Of a stretch of DNA of 64,000 bases, positions 1 through 10,962 are shown one piece after another; positions within the stretch are counted from its first letter, which is position 1; the number at the start of each line of letters is the position of its first letter. The stretch is taken from contig CP085826.1 of the NCBI GenBank assembly GCA_020809705.1, positions 5,890,001-5,954,000 on the forward strand. The letters run 5' to 3'. Source of the stretch: Calonectria ilicicola. Its lineage: Eukaryota; Ascomycota; Sordariomycetes; Hypocreales; Nectriaceae. The translations under genes and the position numbers were made by a program. Under the pieces are notes generated by a model, which was not told where the DNA came from, ran no database searches, and worked only from the letters and a program-made list of their open reading frames with translations.

Positions 1-2762
1 TTTCATCTTAATGAAGCCCCCCTCCTCTCATGGAGCATGTCGACTCAGCCATCGCAGGGGTGCGCTGTCGCGGGCCCCCCAATGGGCTCTCTAACACCTC
101 ACGCTCCTTTTTGGCTGCCGAGTTTTTGGCCGCATCCCTGTTTGAAAACCTTTGACTTTGGTGTGTGGATGGAGACCAAATGTATGATTTAAAGCGGCGA
201 TACGGGCCTGTTTTTGGAAGACCCAATCCAGAACGACAATGGCTGGTCAAGAAGAGGGACTATGGAAATAACCCGATGTAAATCTCTTCAATGTCAATAT
301 CAATAGCTTCTAAGAGGTCTGAGCCCCAGATCATCCCAAGAGTGGGTATCTTTTCTTCAGTCTGCATGGTGCCAGTTGTGGGATGCGGGATGTCTCTTCA
401 GCATGTCGGCTTTAGAAGGGTAAATCGTCTTCTAGTCTGGCTAGTGTCTTTCGATGGCCTGATTGCCCCATCCGAAATTACGTTGGGCCCCGCAAGATAG
501 GAAATGTAGCTGGCTTTCTGGGTTTGGGTCGAATAGGAGCCAGGCACGAGTGGAAATCGCGCGGATCCAAGATGCGGATACAAGGTACCGAGCTACTTTT
601 GCGACCGTGATGGAGGGGTACCGAGACATATCCGGAATGCTCATTTCGATTCACTGCATTTGTGTTTGTGCGGGAGGATGGATCTCCCCAGATTTGTTTT
701 TATGCTAGGGCTGGTGATGGTGGCGATGCCGATCGTGGTGGACGTTGTTTTGTTTTGTTTTTTATTCACATTTTCATGCCGTTCGATTAAATTAATGTTT
801 CCACTGCGGCCTCACACCAGATCCAATTGCACATTGGACAAGACTTGGGAGGTTACCGCAGCGCGCCATGTACTGGGGCAAGGATCCGATGCGTCTGCAA
901 GTCAACGGGCAGCACTAGCAATGATGTGCTTATCCAGTGATCAGACTTGTCGAACATCATTTCCAATTCCCAGTGGGCAAAACGAGGAACGGACCACCAA
1001 CCACGGCTGTGCGGGAGCGTCGGTTCAGCGAGTCGAGAATCGTTTGTGTAATCAAACACGCACTCGCGCCCAAGTTGAGAAAGCTGTCGCGCGCCCCTAT
1101 TTCGCACCCAACCCAACAGTTTGCGGTGAGTAAGAAAGGCAATCTTAACCCGACAATTATTACTTGCAACGTGGATACGGAAGTAGCAATGTTTAAGACA
1201 CGGGTGTGGGTTAGTTCGCTAGTAAGAGAGACAACATGGTACCCGGATGAAAAGTCTCACGTCGCCAACCTGTCTATGGTACTTTGGCGGTGGCTTCGAA
1301 ACATCAATATAAGGTGACGTCGCGTCTTCATACCGAATCGCGTTTGTTTATTGTCATATCAGCCGAATTATGTCGATGAAATTGTACACCACCTGCAAAA
1401 TTCGGTTTCATTTCCGGGTCGTAAGAATTAGGCCACTTAGCTTGTGTCTAGGGATAATTTGGACCTTGACCTGTCTGTCCGCTATTCATATCTACGCTAA
1501 GACGCATGGCCATGCTATTGTTGGATGGTCCACACCTGAAAAGAGCTGATGATGACGGGCTGGCAATCTCTTGGACTCCACAACTGGTCGGTGCTCTGCT
1601 TTGGTCTTGTACGCCTGTGATGTCCAACTGGGTGGCTTAAGATCCGGGTTTTGCTCAGGTCCGAGAGTAGCTGAATGTCTCGGTCACCCGGCTCTAGAAG
1701 CATCGCCGCCCTGACCATCCAGTTGCAGGTGCAAGTTGTTGTCTGCATGGTCATACCCTTGATGGATAAGAGGAGGGGTGCTCTGCTTCTGGTGGGCCTG
1801 TCCGATCAGGGCAGGAGGGAATGGCGAAAACAGAGCTGGTGTTGCATTCAACTGACTTGCTAGGCGTCAATTCTTTCTCATGACACTCATATTGGCCTTC
1901 GCTTACGGTCATATAGCCGACTAGAAGCAAATGTCATGGCGATCACACACTTGGGCTTTTTGCATAACTCAACTGGGAAAAAATGAAACTGCATGGTGTG
2001 GGCGTCAAGCGGTTCCTGACACGGCCACATCGCGTATCGCCTGTCTGAGCTTGGTGATTGGACCCGCAGGACATTCTGAAGCTTAGCTCAAAATAAAAAT
2101 CCCAGAGACAATCCCGATGAGAGTCAGCACTATGACATGACCAGTCAAATGGGAAACGGGAAACATAAGACATTTAAAAAAAAAAAACCAGTATCGTAAT
2201 AAAACCAAACAACTGTGAAATTTATTTGATTTCCAAGAGGCTATGTATGAAAAGATATAAAAAGATAGATTTAAAAGAGAGATGACTGACGAAGAGGATG
2301 GCTTTGGTAGTGTTGATCTGGTGGTACAGGAGCTGTGTAGGCAGCTGGCTGGGTGAGGATTTGGTGTCTCATGTTTTCCACCCCTGCCCGCCAGTCCAGT
2401 TCTGCACTCTTGTCCGGCCAGGGGAGTCCGTATCAAACTAAAGGGAGTGATTATATCAATATAGACAGGGTTGTGAACAGGATAGCCCCTGGTTTGTTGA
2501 CAAGCTCTGGATCCATCCACGGTGTCTGTTACCAGTCCGCCAACTTTCTGCTCTTGTGCTCGGTCATTGCGAAAGCCACTCGACGCCTCCCGTTGACCGG
2601 CATGCAGCACGCAGAGCACTCGACCATCGCGCGCAGACACGCGCGCCCAATTTCTCACGCCGCGCGGGCTCACAACAGCGCACGGCACCCCAACTGGCAC
2701 AGGAAGGGGCACAAGCCTCTTTCTGGGAGGACCCGACCCGCGGCGCCCCAAGAAACAAAGAG

Positions 2763-2793
2763 GTCTGTCTGTCTGTCCGTCTGTCTGTCTTTG
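2763..2793. repeat. TCTG/TCCG tetranucleotide microsatellite
   Basis: About seven units of TCTG with one TCCG variant run in tandem, directly followed by a GGAGGG-rich stretch. It is a short simple repeat in non-coding DNA. Confidence 0.8.
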
Positions 2794-2825
2794 GAGGGCT
2801 TCACCCCCCTGGTGTATGGACCACG

Positions 2826-2861
2826 CCATGCCATGTCCATGTCCATGTCCATGTCCATGCC
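2826..2861. repeat. CATGTC hexanucleotide tandem repeat
   Basis: Four to five tandem copies of CATGTC lie 30 bp after the TCTG microsatellite. The unit length is a multiple of three, so length changes would preserve frame if the region were translated, but I see no real gene here. Confidence 0.85.
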
Positions 2862-3339
2862 CTCCCCTCCCCTCCCTGGCAGGCAGCCCCGTTTTTTGGG
2901 AACCAGGGGACCTATCAGCCGGATTCTAAGAGTTGCGAGGTGCTCCGAAGAGACAGGAATCCAGACCAGAGGGTGAGTGACGAGGTGTGGACGGCACAGC
3001 CTAGGACGTGAGGGAAAGGAGGGGGAGTCTGGGAGGCGTCGATGGGCGGGAATGGCACACTTTCCAATCCTTTCCAGGATGCAATCTGGCAATGACAGCA
3101 ACTGCAGCTAAGAGTCGCTTAGTACTGTTGCTCGCGCGACGTCGAGTCCCACGGTAAAGTTTTTGCATGCTGACACTGTGGAGGGACGTAGGGTACAATG
3201 TTCCATGCCTTGCTGGACGCCATGATGCAAAGTACCTCCACTCTCTTGACTGTGTACTTGCCTAGTTGAGTTGTGCGCTTCCAGGCCCCGCTGCTGCTGC
3301 TGAGTTGTGCTCGTTGTGCCATTGCGGCGTGCTCTCCCG

Positions 3340-4379
3340 CCCTACTGGGGGTCTCTAAGTCCCCGCTATGCCACCTTGTCCCCTAAAAAGCACCGTGCGT
3401 GGGTGGCTCTCGGTCACCATCCACTACTTGCCCACTCTTACTCACTCGCACTTGCCTGCGCCAAGGTAAGGTTACCGTCTCCCCCCAACCCACCTTCCCC
3501 GTTCCCCGTTCGAAATGCACAAGGTACCTGGGTACCCAGTGACCACACCTGCCCGGTACCTCTTGTGCCCTCCCGTCCGCCGTCGACGCTACCACACAAC
3601 TCATTAAACCCCCAGTGTCCTCGCTCTGCCCGTTCGGATTCTGAAATCTCTTCCTCTGTCGTTTTCTTTATTTTCCCTTCATTTCTCTCCCTTTCCTCTC
3701 CTCCCTCCCCCTCGCTCCACCGTCTCCGCGCCCCATTCCGGAGTCGCCCTCGACATCGTTGCTTTCTCTTTTCCATTTCTACAGGCCCCCCGACGCCGCC
3801 GACGCTCATCCCCTCTTGCGTCAGCCGTCTTTCGTTCTTCCAACACCACGACGTCGCTGACTGCTTGATCTGCATCGTTTCATCGGCCCTGTCGAATTAT
3901 TATTTTTTATTTCGTTGTTTTTCTGTTGTTCGCATACAGCTTTAATCGCCCCATCGCTCGTTGCTGCGCGCGCGAAACTCTCGGCTTCCATCTCCTAAAT
4001 CGCGAACACCTTGACGGTACTCTCCTCGACTCTCCCAGCATCATTTGCTTGAGGCAGTGACTGGGTTTTTGAATCGCATCGCGCATCCGTTCCATTATTC
4101 CGGGCTGGTCTCGAATTTTGGTCAAGACGCATCATCTCCTATCAACCACGTCGGTTCCAGGCTGCGCCTCGACCATTCTCATCGCATCATCGCAATCTCA
4201 ACGCGACGATACACAAGCGATTCCATCGACTTATATCATCAATAGTAGTTTGTTCCGCGATTCAATTGAGTCGTCTGATTACTAGTTGTGTCGACAACTC
4301 CAAGTCTCTCCTGGGCTCCCCCCCGGACTGACCGCCCCGGGTCACGTCACCCTCCGACAACACATCACAATCCGTCATC
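3340..4379 (+). promoter_or_regulatory. CT-rich promoter and long leader of ste12
   Basis: The kilobase before the ste12 ATG is strongly pyrimidine-rich on the + strand, especially 3640-3860, which holds long C/T runs. Such CT blocks often sit just upstream of transcription starts in filamentous fungi. The block 3521-3560 carries three GGTACC cores, including GGTACCTGGGTACC. The start site and any leader intron cannot be located from sequence alone. Confidence 0.5.
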
Positions 4380-6719
4380 ATGTATTCACAAAACCCCAAC
4401 ATGGCTCCGCAAAAACCGGAAACGTTTATGCTGAGCACAGAGGCCCAGCAGGCTCTGCCCCATGATGCCCAAGTTGCCCTCCAGCAGGTTGACAATCGTA
4501 GGTTTTCTCTGATGCTAAATTGCCGCAGTGACTTGGACTGACTCTCTTCATAGTCAAGTACTTCCTCATCTCTGCGCCCGTTGACTGGCAGCCAGATCAG
4601 TACATCCGCAGGTTCTTGTTACCAACTGGCGAATACGTGTCTTGTGTCCTCTGGAACAATCTCTTCCACATCTCTGGTACAGATATTGTCCGATGTTTGT
4701 CGTTCCGATTCCAGGCTTTTGGCCGACCCGTCAAGAACTCCAAGAAGTTCGAGGAAGGTATCTTCTCCGACTTGCGAAATCTCAAGTCCGGCACCGATGC
4801 CTCTCTGGAAGAGCCAAAGAGTGCTTTCCTCGACTTCTTGTACAAGAACAACTGCATCCGAACCCAGAAGAAGCAGAAGGTCTTTTACTGGTACAGCGTA
4901 CCACACGACCGCCTGTTTCTTGATGCCCTGGAGCGAGACTTGAAGCGCGAGAAGATGGGTCAGGAAGCTACCACTGTCGCTGTCAGCGAGCCTGCTCTCT
5001 CTTTCCAGTATGACTCGTCTCAGTCGCTCTACGAGCAACTGACCAAGGCTCAGCAAGCCAACTCTTCTTCCTTCAGCGCTCAACAGGCTTCTTTTTCTCA
5101 GAGCCAGTCCACGTCCCCAGTCATGAGGGCGATGGACTCGATGCCTCCCCCCCCCTCCATGATGCCCCATTCCATGCCCCCTTTAGCGGAGGGGATGGAC
5201 GCAATGGTGCCATATGGAACCATGGCGGTAGCTCCCCAGATGGCCCAACCGGTCCCAGTCAAGAGGGAGCCTGATTTCACACGCGTTCAGTACAATCAGA
5301 ATGGTGTGCCCATCTCCCAGGGCCACCAACGCCATGCTTCCATGCCGGCCTATGGCCTTGAGTACTCTCCTGCCCCTTCCTTTGTCTCCTCTCAGTACGA
5401 GGATTACAGCAATCGCGGTATTTCCTTTGAGCCCATCACGCCTCCTCAGCAGGCGCTTGGGATCTCTGCTGAGCCTGCCTATATTGCAAACGAGGAAACT
5501 GGCTTGTACTCGGCTATCCCTGACCACATGCCCGGTATGAACGGTCTGAATGGTGTTGTCCAGCTTCCCCCTTCCAACTTGGCTGGACCTCAATTCTCCC
5601 GTCCCTATGGTACAAACAACGTCTACTCTGTGATCGAAGGTTCGCCGACATATAAGCAGAGAAGACGGCGTTCATCCATCCCCCCATCTATGTCGGCAAT
5701 TGCAACAACGACTGCTCCCCCAACCTCCCAAACCCACCGCCCTTCGGAGCTGCGACGATCCATCTCGGCTTCTGTTGGCCCTCTGGCAGAGGGTGATGAG
5801 TCTGCGGACAACTCTCCTCCTGGTCTTTCCTACAGTGCTTCAGCTGTCTCTGTGGGTAGCCATCACCACAAGGATATGGTTGACATGTCTCGACATGGTA
5901 CTCCCCTGTCCACTGTGGAAGGAAGCCCTGCCGCCAACTCGATGGGTATGCATCACCAAGACTTCCCTCAGCTTAACAGCGACGAGCTCGGTGATGGTTC
6001 CATGACTGATCGACGATCTGTTCCCGCTCCCGGCGGTGTTGTTCGTCGTGCTCGCTCTGCCACAGTCATGGAGGTTGGCCCTTACCCTCAGAAGTCTCAC
6101 TCCTGCCCCATTCCCACCTGCGGACGTCTTTTCAAGCGTCTCGAGCACCTCAAGCGGTAAGATTTACCCCGCCTTTCTTTGTATACATAACCTGTTGCAA
6201 AGAATCTGACCATTGTTTTAGACACGTGAGGACACATACTCAGGAGAGGCCCTACATTTGCCCCCATTGTAGCAAAGCATTCTCCCGCTCAGACAACCTT
6301 GCCCAGTATGCACCCCCATTTCTTTTTTCCATACAAATCACTCTCCCTCCAATCTGCACAACCCCATCGCCTTCAGCAACATCTTGGGAGAAGGCATATG
6401 ATGCTAACATTGTTACAGACACAAGCGTACTCATGGTCGCGAAGACGGCGGCGAGGGCAACTTCAACCTCTCGGGCGAGGACGACGAGGATTTCTCTGGC
6501 GAGGACCATCTTGGTTCTCTTGAGGAGGCTTCTCCCACCTCTGATGCCTACGTGGCTGGCTCTCTCAACGCTGCTGCACAGGACGTGGGCTCTGGCCACA
6601 ACGGAATGTCTGCACCCAGCACTGTTGCACCTTCACAATCCTTCAACAGCCTTCAAACTCTTAGCATGCCCATGACCATCAGCCAGCCGGCAGCTATCAA
6701 CGCTAGTGGTATGATGTAA
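4380..6719 (+). CDS. ste12: Ste12-type transcription factor (homeodomain-like plus two C2H2 fingers)
   Basis: Nuclear transcription factor acting below the Fus3/Kss1-type MAPK; in plant-pathogenic relatives it controls invasive growth, and more generally mating. Exons: 4380-4497, 4554-6156, 6222-6305, 6419-6719 (701 residues). The STE DNA-binding domain is near residues 40-160, including [14 protein letters not shown] and the [16 protein letters not shown] region. A long Pro/Ser/Gln-rich middle follows. C2H2 finger 1 starts at CPIPTC (about 557) and finger 2 at CPHC (about 587). This two-domain layout is specific to filamentous fungi; the budding-yeast protein lacks the fingers. The start is the first ATG in frame with the domain, and all three introns have canonical ends. 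Exon 3 is 84 nt, phase-symmetric, and covers most of the finger region. The gene converges on FAF1 downstream. Identification is very secure. Confidence 0.97.
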
Positions 6720-7252
6720 TGGACTCACGGTACGACTCGCAATTTGCTTTTTTCTGGGTTATGACTACAGAGGATTTATGGCTTCAATCTTTAAGGAGAA
6801 TTACAATGGGTGCTTTCTACACGTCCTAACTGGACATTTTCTTTTGTTCATTTTTATGTCTTATCATTTTTAAGAGCGTTTTCGGGGAGGGAAAAAGGAG
6901 ACAACCCTATAGATATGTACTTGGATTGCTGTAATGGATTCGAAAATCCATGGTCGGCTTTAGGCCAAGTGGAGAGGGATGTTGGGCCGTGATCCGGAGG
7001 AAAGTATAAAGGATGCACCTGTATATATGGCTGCGTTCACTTTCACAGAAGAGGTGGCAAACCTCGATCATTCCCAATGGTGGGACAAGTGTGTTTGGGT
7101 TTGGTGTTGAATCAAGCACACTGGAATGAAACATAGGACTTATAACGCATACGTGCCATTATCATCCAGGTGTATGATTTATGTGGTATCTATTGTAATT
7201 GACCTGTACTTTGCAAGATTTTTGACTGCTCTACTCCGACTAAGAAACTCCT
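6720..7252. other. Convergent 3' intergenic, ste12/FAF1
   Basis: About 530 bp between the stop codons of two convergent genes. It presumably holds both 3' untranslated regions; no further gene is visible. Confidence 0.7.
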
Positions 7253-8261
7253 TTACCTGCCCCTTCTCCCGAAAGTGTCCCTGCCATTCTCAATTTTTCT
7301 GACATCTCTATCGCTCAACTTCAACTCTGCTCCTTTTAGCCTTCCAACACCTGGGCGATCCACACCTTGATCCCGCCCCCTAGCCCTTCGCTTAGACTTC
7401 TTGCCTGTTTCTCTTTCCAGAATGATGCCATTCTCCTTGGCCTCCCTTCTACGCTTGGTTTCACGAGCACCAGCGGCCGCAACGATTCCTTTGCGCATGT
7501 TCATTGGCATCTTTTCTTGCTTATGAATTGACAATTTGGAGCCAAGGGCCTGAACTCGTAGATCGGTCGCCTTGTGACGGGTTTTTCCGGCAGCAAAGGC
7601 CTTGGGCGTGACGGGGGTGCCAGAAGTCGCGAGTGCTGGAGCGAGCAGATGCGATTCGGCAAGTAGGCGGCGAAGTTCAAGGTCTTGGGCAAGGAGTGAT
7701 GGGGCATCTTCGGGGAGGCTGGATGAGGAGGCTGAAGGTGTCGTGGTTGTCGTTGTTTCGCTGTTTAGGGATGCTTGGTCGGGCGGGCGAGAGGACTGAG
7801 GTAGCATGTTAGATACCATTAGCAATTATGTAGAGAAGAGACTTACCATGAATGCCTTGCGTTCTCGTTTCGACATTACTGTAGATTTTGATGGTTGGGC
7901 GCCGGAATGATCCACGACCTCTATCACCGGGGCTTTGAACAGTTAGAAGATGAATCCGGTAGCTGAGCATTGAGAACTTACCCTCCTCCTCCTCAGATTC
8001 ATCGTCGGAGAGGCCTCCCCACTCGGCTTTGACCTCATCATCATCTTTGTTCTCCTTTGCGCCTTCATCCGCGTCGTCATCGTCATCGTCATCTTCTTCG
8101 TCTTCGACATCGTCCATCGGCGCCGTGGCTTTGGCAGCCTTGGGCTTTGCGCCAGCCAGTGGCAAAAATTGAGATTCGAAGTGCCGACGGAAAATGGCTG
8201 CAGCATCATCTTCCGATACGGAGGGGGCGGCTTGCGCCTTGCGCTTCCCGAGGACGGCCAT
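7253..8261 (-). CDS. FAF1: Faf1-like 40S ribosome biogenesis factor
   Basis: Nucleolar protein of the family needed for 18S rRNA maturation with Krr1. Exons on the minus strand: 8261-7982, 7932-7847, 7795-7253 (302 residues), all with GT-AG ends and matching phases. The N-terminus (AVLGKRK) is followed near residue 20 by an IFRRHFESQFLPL segment, then a long Asp/Glu-rich tract (about 50-93). After the second exon (VIEVVDHSG, MSKRERKAFM) comes the conserved C-terminal half with DLELRRLLAESHLL and a basic tail that includes the KMPMNMRKGI motif. Size and order fit Faf1 of other ascomycetes. The unspliced frames look like two separate fragments, so an ORF-only reading would split the gene. Confidence 0.87.
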
Positions 8262-9047
8262 GTTGAGATTGGTGGTGTTGTTTGCTGAATTCGAGCGATC
8301 GCGGCTGGTGCTCTAAATTTTTTGGTCCTGTCACGCTCAGCCTTGTGGTGGGATGCAAGGCTGCCCCACCAAGCAATGACAGTGTAGCTGTCCGCTCATA
8401 AATATCATGCGAAATATTGACCTGCCTTGCACTCAAGCTTTTTGGTATCGTCCAAAAAATCCTTTAAAACTAGTAATTTATTCTTTGAATATATCGCAAT
8501 CGTTGTGATACCGAATAATAATAGCCTATTGGACCTAGCTTCGCTGGTGGAATACCTCGTACACGACACACCTGAAACCTCACTCTCGGTACAGTTGTAA
8601 GAAAAATTAGAAATAAATCTAATAATCTAGAAAATGTTTATTCCCTTTACATGTATTCATCTGTCTTTCGTCGATTGTTTTATCTGTTGTATTTTATGAT
8701 AGGATGGTGATCTTCGGGTCAAGTCAAGTCAGGTGCATCCATTTCTACGGTTTCATGGAATCGTTATTTCAACTTTATGGACAAGCTCTAATTGTAAATG
8801 TTTATCGATATTTTGTAGTGCATGTTGTCATGAGCATCTTTCATTGCTAATTTTTTGTATACATGTAATAGTGATAATGTTCAGTTTGACACCCAGTTTT
8901 GTCTTGTTTAACTGTCGTCTAAATCTCGTGATGAATGAGGGCCAGGTGCATTGCACCCAAGTCAAACTAGACTATACCCTCAAGAGGAAACCAATCCGTG
9001 GTATCATATCCCAAACGCCACCTATGACCCATCCAGTCCGTTTACTT
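8262..9047. other. AT-rich intergenic between FAF1 and SWC5
   Basis: About 790 bp holding the FAF1 promoter side and the SWC5 3' side (both genes are on the minus strand). It is AT-rich with no gene-like frame. Confidence 0.65.
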
Positions 9048-10053
9048 TCAAGCCTTTGTAGCTACTCTGGCCTTCCTTGATTCCTCGTCTCTTCTGGCCT
9101 CGCTTCTTGCTAGGAAATCTTCCTTGGCATTGTAAGAATCCTTTGACTTTCCGGCGAGTTCGAGCTCGTCTTTGATACCTTCCTTGTCAACGAAACCGGC
9201 CCAGTCCATGCGACTCTTTTCTATGGTGTTAAGTTTCTTTGCTCGTGCCTCCTGGCCGGCTTGCATGCGGGCCGCCATTCCAAGGTTGAGATCGGCACGC
9301 TGTGGGAGAGGATCGGTCAATGGTTCAAAGGCGGAACGGAAAGCTTTTCTCGTAACGAGTTTGGATGGCTCATCTTGAGATTCCACTTGGCCTTGCGAAG
9401 CTAACCAGAGTTTGGCTTCTGCAGAGTCTCGAGAAACCAACTTTTCCTCTGTGTGAACTCGACCGGCGAAGTTGTAAGTGCGTTTGATGCGAATCATCTC
9501 CTTTTGGTCATTAGAAACGGAAGCATTTGGTTTCTTTTTGTCGTCGGAGACCTCGCCAGAATTGTCGTTCTCCTCCTGACCTTCAGTCGGTTTGGTTCCA
9601 GCGATTGGAGCTCCGGATGTCATCTGGGCCCAGAGGGCATCGACATCGACGGTGACGGGTTCATTGTTCGTAGTGTACTTGCGCTCTTCTTTCCTGAATC
9701 GTGTGAGTATATAAATCTGCAATAATAAGCCAGAGCTGACCTTACTCTGCTGCACGCTGTCGACGAGTCTTGACCAATCCACCCTCGCCGCCTTCGTCAT
9801 CGTCGTATCCCTTGGATTTGGCCTTTTTCTGTCGCTTTTCACCCTTTTTTATAATCGCCTCGTCACCCGAATTATTGTAGCCGGCATCCTCAGTGTCTCC
9901 ATTGTCTATTGTCTTTCGCTTGCAAGGCTTGTCGTCATCGTGTTCGGAGTCGGATTGGTCAGATGGTTGGTCGGCACCGGCATCTGGGGCGAAATCAGAA
10001 TCCTGGGAGGAGGCATATTGCTCATCTTCGTCAATAATATCATCGGAAGCCAT
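9048..10053 (-). CDS. SWC5: SWR1-complex subunit Swc5 (BCNT family)
   Basis: Subunit of the SWR1 chromatin remodeller that exchanges H2A for H2A.Z. Exons: 10053-9746 and 9693-9048 (317 residues), joined by a GTAAGG donor and a CAG acceptor in phase 2. The N-terminal 100 residues are Asp/Ser-rich (start MASDDIIDEDEQYASSQDSD), a typical histone-binding acidic region. The C-terminal BCNT domain (about 240-317) has SRMDWAGFVDKEGIKDEL and the basic tail FLARSEARRDEESRKARV, matching the family signature of a Trp-Ala-x-Phe/Val-Asp-Lys block. Length fits the family. It is transcribed away from the WDR70-like gene across a 909-bp shared upstream region. Confidence 0.93.
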
Positions 10054-10962
10054 ATTTGTTGCCGTACAACGGTGGCAATAGAGCTTGAAAGGCAGAGGTA
10101 GGCATGTGGAATCGTCGCACGCGACTGGAGAGCTCAGTGATTGATGACCCCACCTGGAAAAGTGTGGACCAACCAATAGGCGCACCTGATGATTGGCTAT
10201 CCAAAATGGTGACGAAGTTCAAATGCACAACCTCTATGTCCACGTTGGCCATGAACTAGTTATCCACATCATTTTTATGATAGGTTCTGCGCATGAAAAT
10301 CCTCGCATTAGGGCGTTGGTGTCCCGTGAGTGATTGCATTAGGCCAGAGGGGACTGGAAACACGACGCAAAGCAAGAATTAGGCCGTGCTACATGCGGAG
10401 CATACTTCGTCTGTTGAGGCCCTCTTTATTCCTGCGGTACAGTTCCAACTGGGCAAGATGCGGTGTGCCTCAATGCATGGTCGCAAGGGTCCCTATGTGA
10501 GATGACGTGCATGGGGGGGCAATGGTGATTACGGTTGTAACACTCTCTGAGTTTGTAGTTGATTGCGGGACAATCCCGCGGTAAATAATCTCGAGTTAAC
10601 GCAGCGAATTTGGGATACGTGAGACATTAGAACCAGAAAACTGGAATGAATACAGAGGACAGCGGTATGCCAATGCTACTGATCAGAGACAAAGACGGAG
10701 CGGTCTGGAAATCAGCAGCGTGTGGTGTTGTCAATGGGATGACCTCCATTTCCCCCCGCAAAAAGGACCTAAAATAAACGGGGCGGTGGGTGGTGGGCAA
10801 AGCATCCCAACCCAAAGGCCCAGCCTGGCGCCAACACTGGGACAACAAAAGCCGCCTCCCGCCCACACGACAGAGTAATAAATCTCGCCATACCTCGTCC
10901 CCCCACGTCTGCCCCTTCTTCTTTCACCTACATCTGTGGCGCCCGCCCGCGGTTTGCCCACC
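10054..10962. promoter_or_regulatory. Divergent promoter region, SWC5/WDR70-like
   Basis: The 909 bp between the two divergent start codons must carry both promoters. A C-rich, CT-biased stretch lies just before the WDR70-like ATG (10840-10960). I cannot identify specific operators. Confidence 0.5.

Larger units (their letters stand above)
1..3300. other. No convincing gene; intergenic region with simple repeats
   Basis: All open frames here on both strands are short or of random composition, with no domain signature and no consistent splice pattern. The stretch contains tetra- and hexanucleotide repeats near 2763-2861. It may be distal upstream sequence of ste12 or the far flank of a gene lying to the left. 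I see nothing else that I can support. Confidence 0.6.

Noticed and set aside
2083..2829. 248-codon frame on the minus strand
   Set aside because: Composition is random, it runs through the microsatellites, and it has no domain or splice logic.
3307..3945. 212-codon frame in the ste12 upstream region
   Set aside because: It is a translation of the C/T-rich leader (Ser/Pro/Leu low complexity), not a protein-like sequence.
4619..5170. 183-codon frame antisense to ste12
   Set aside because: Shadow of the real coding strand; codon bias reflects the opposite frame.
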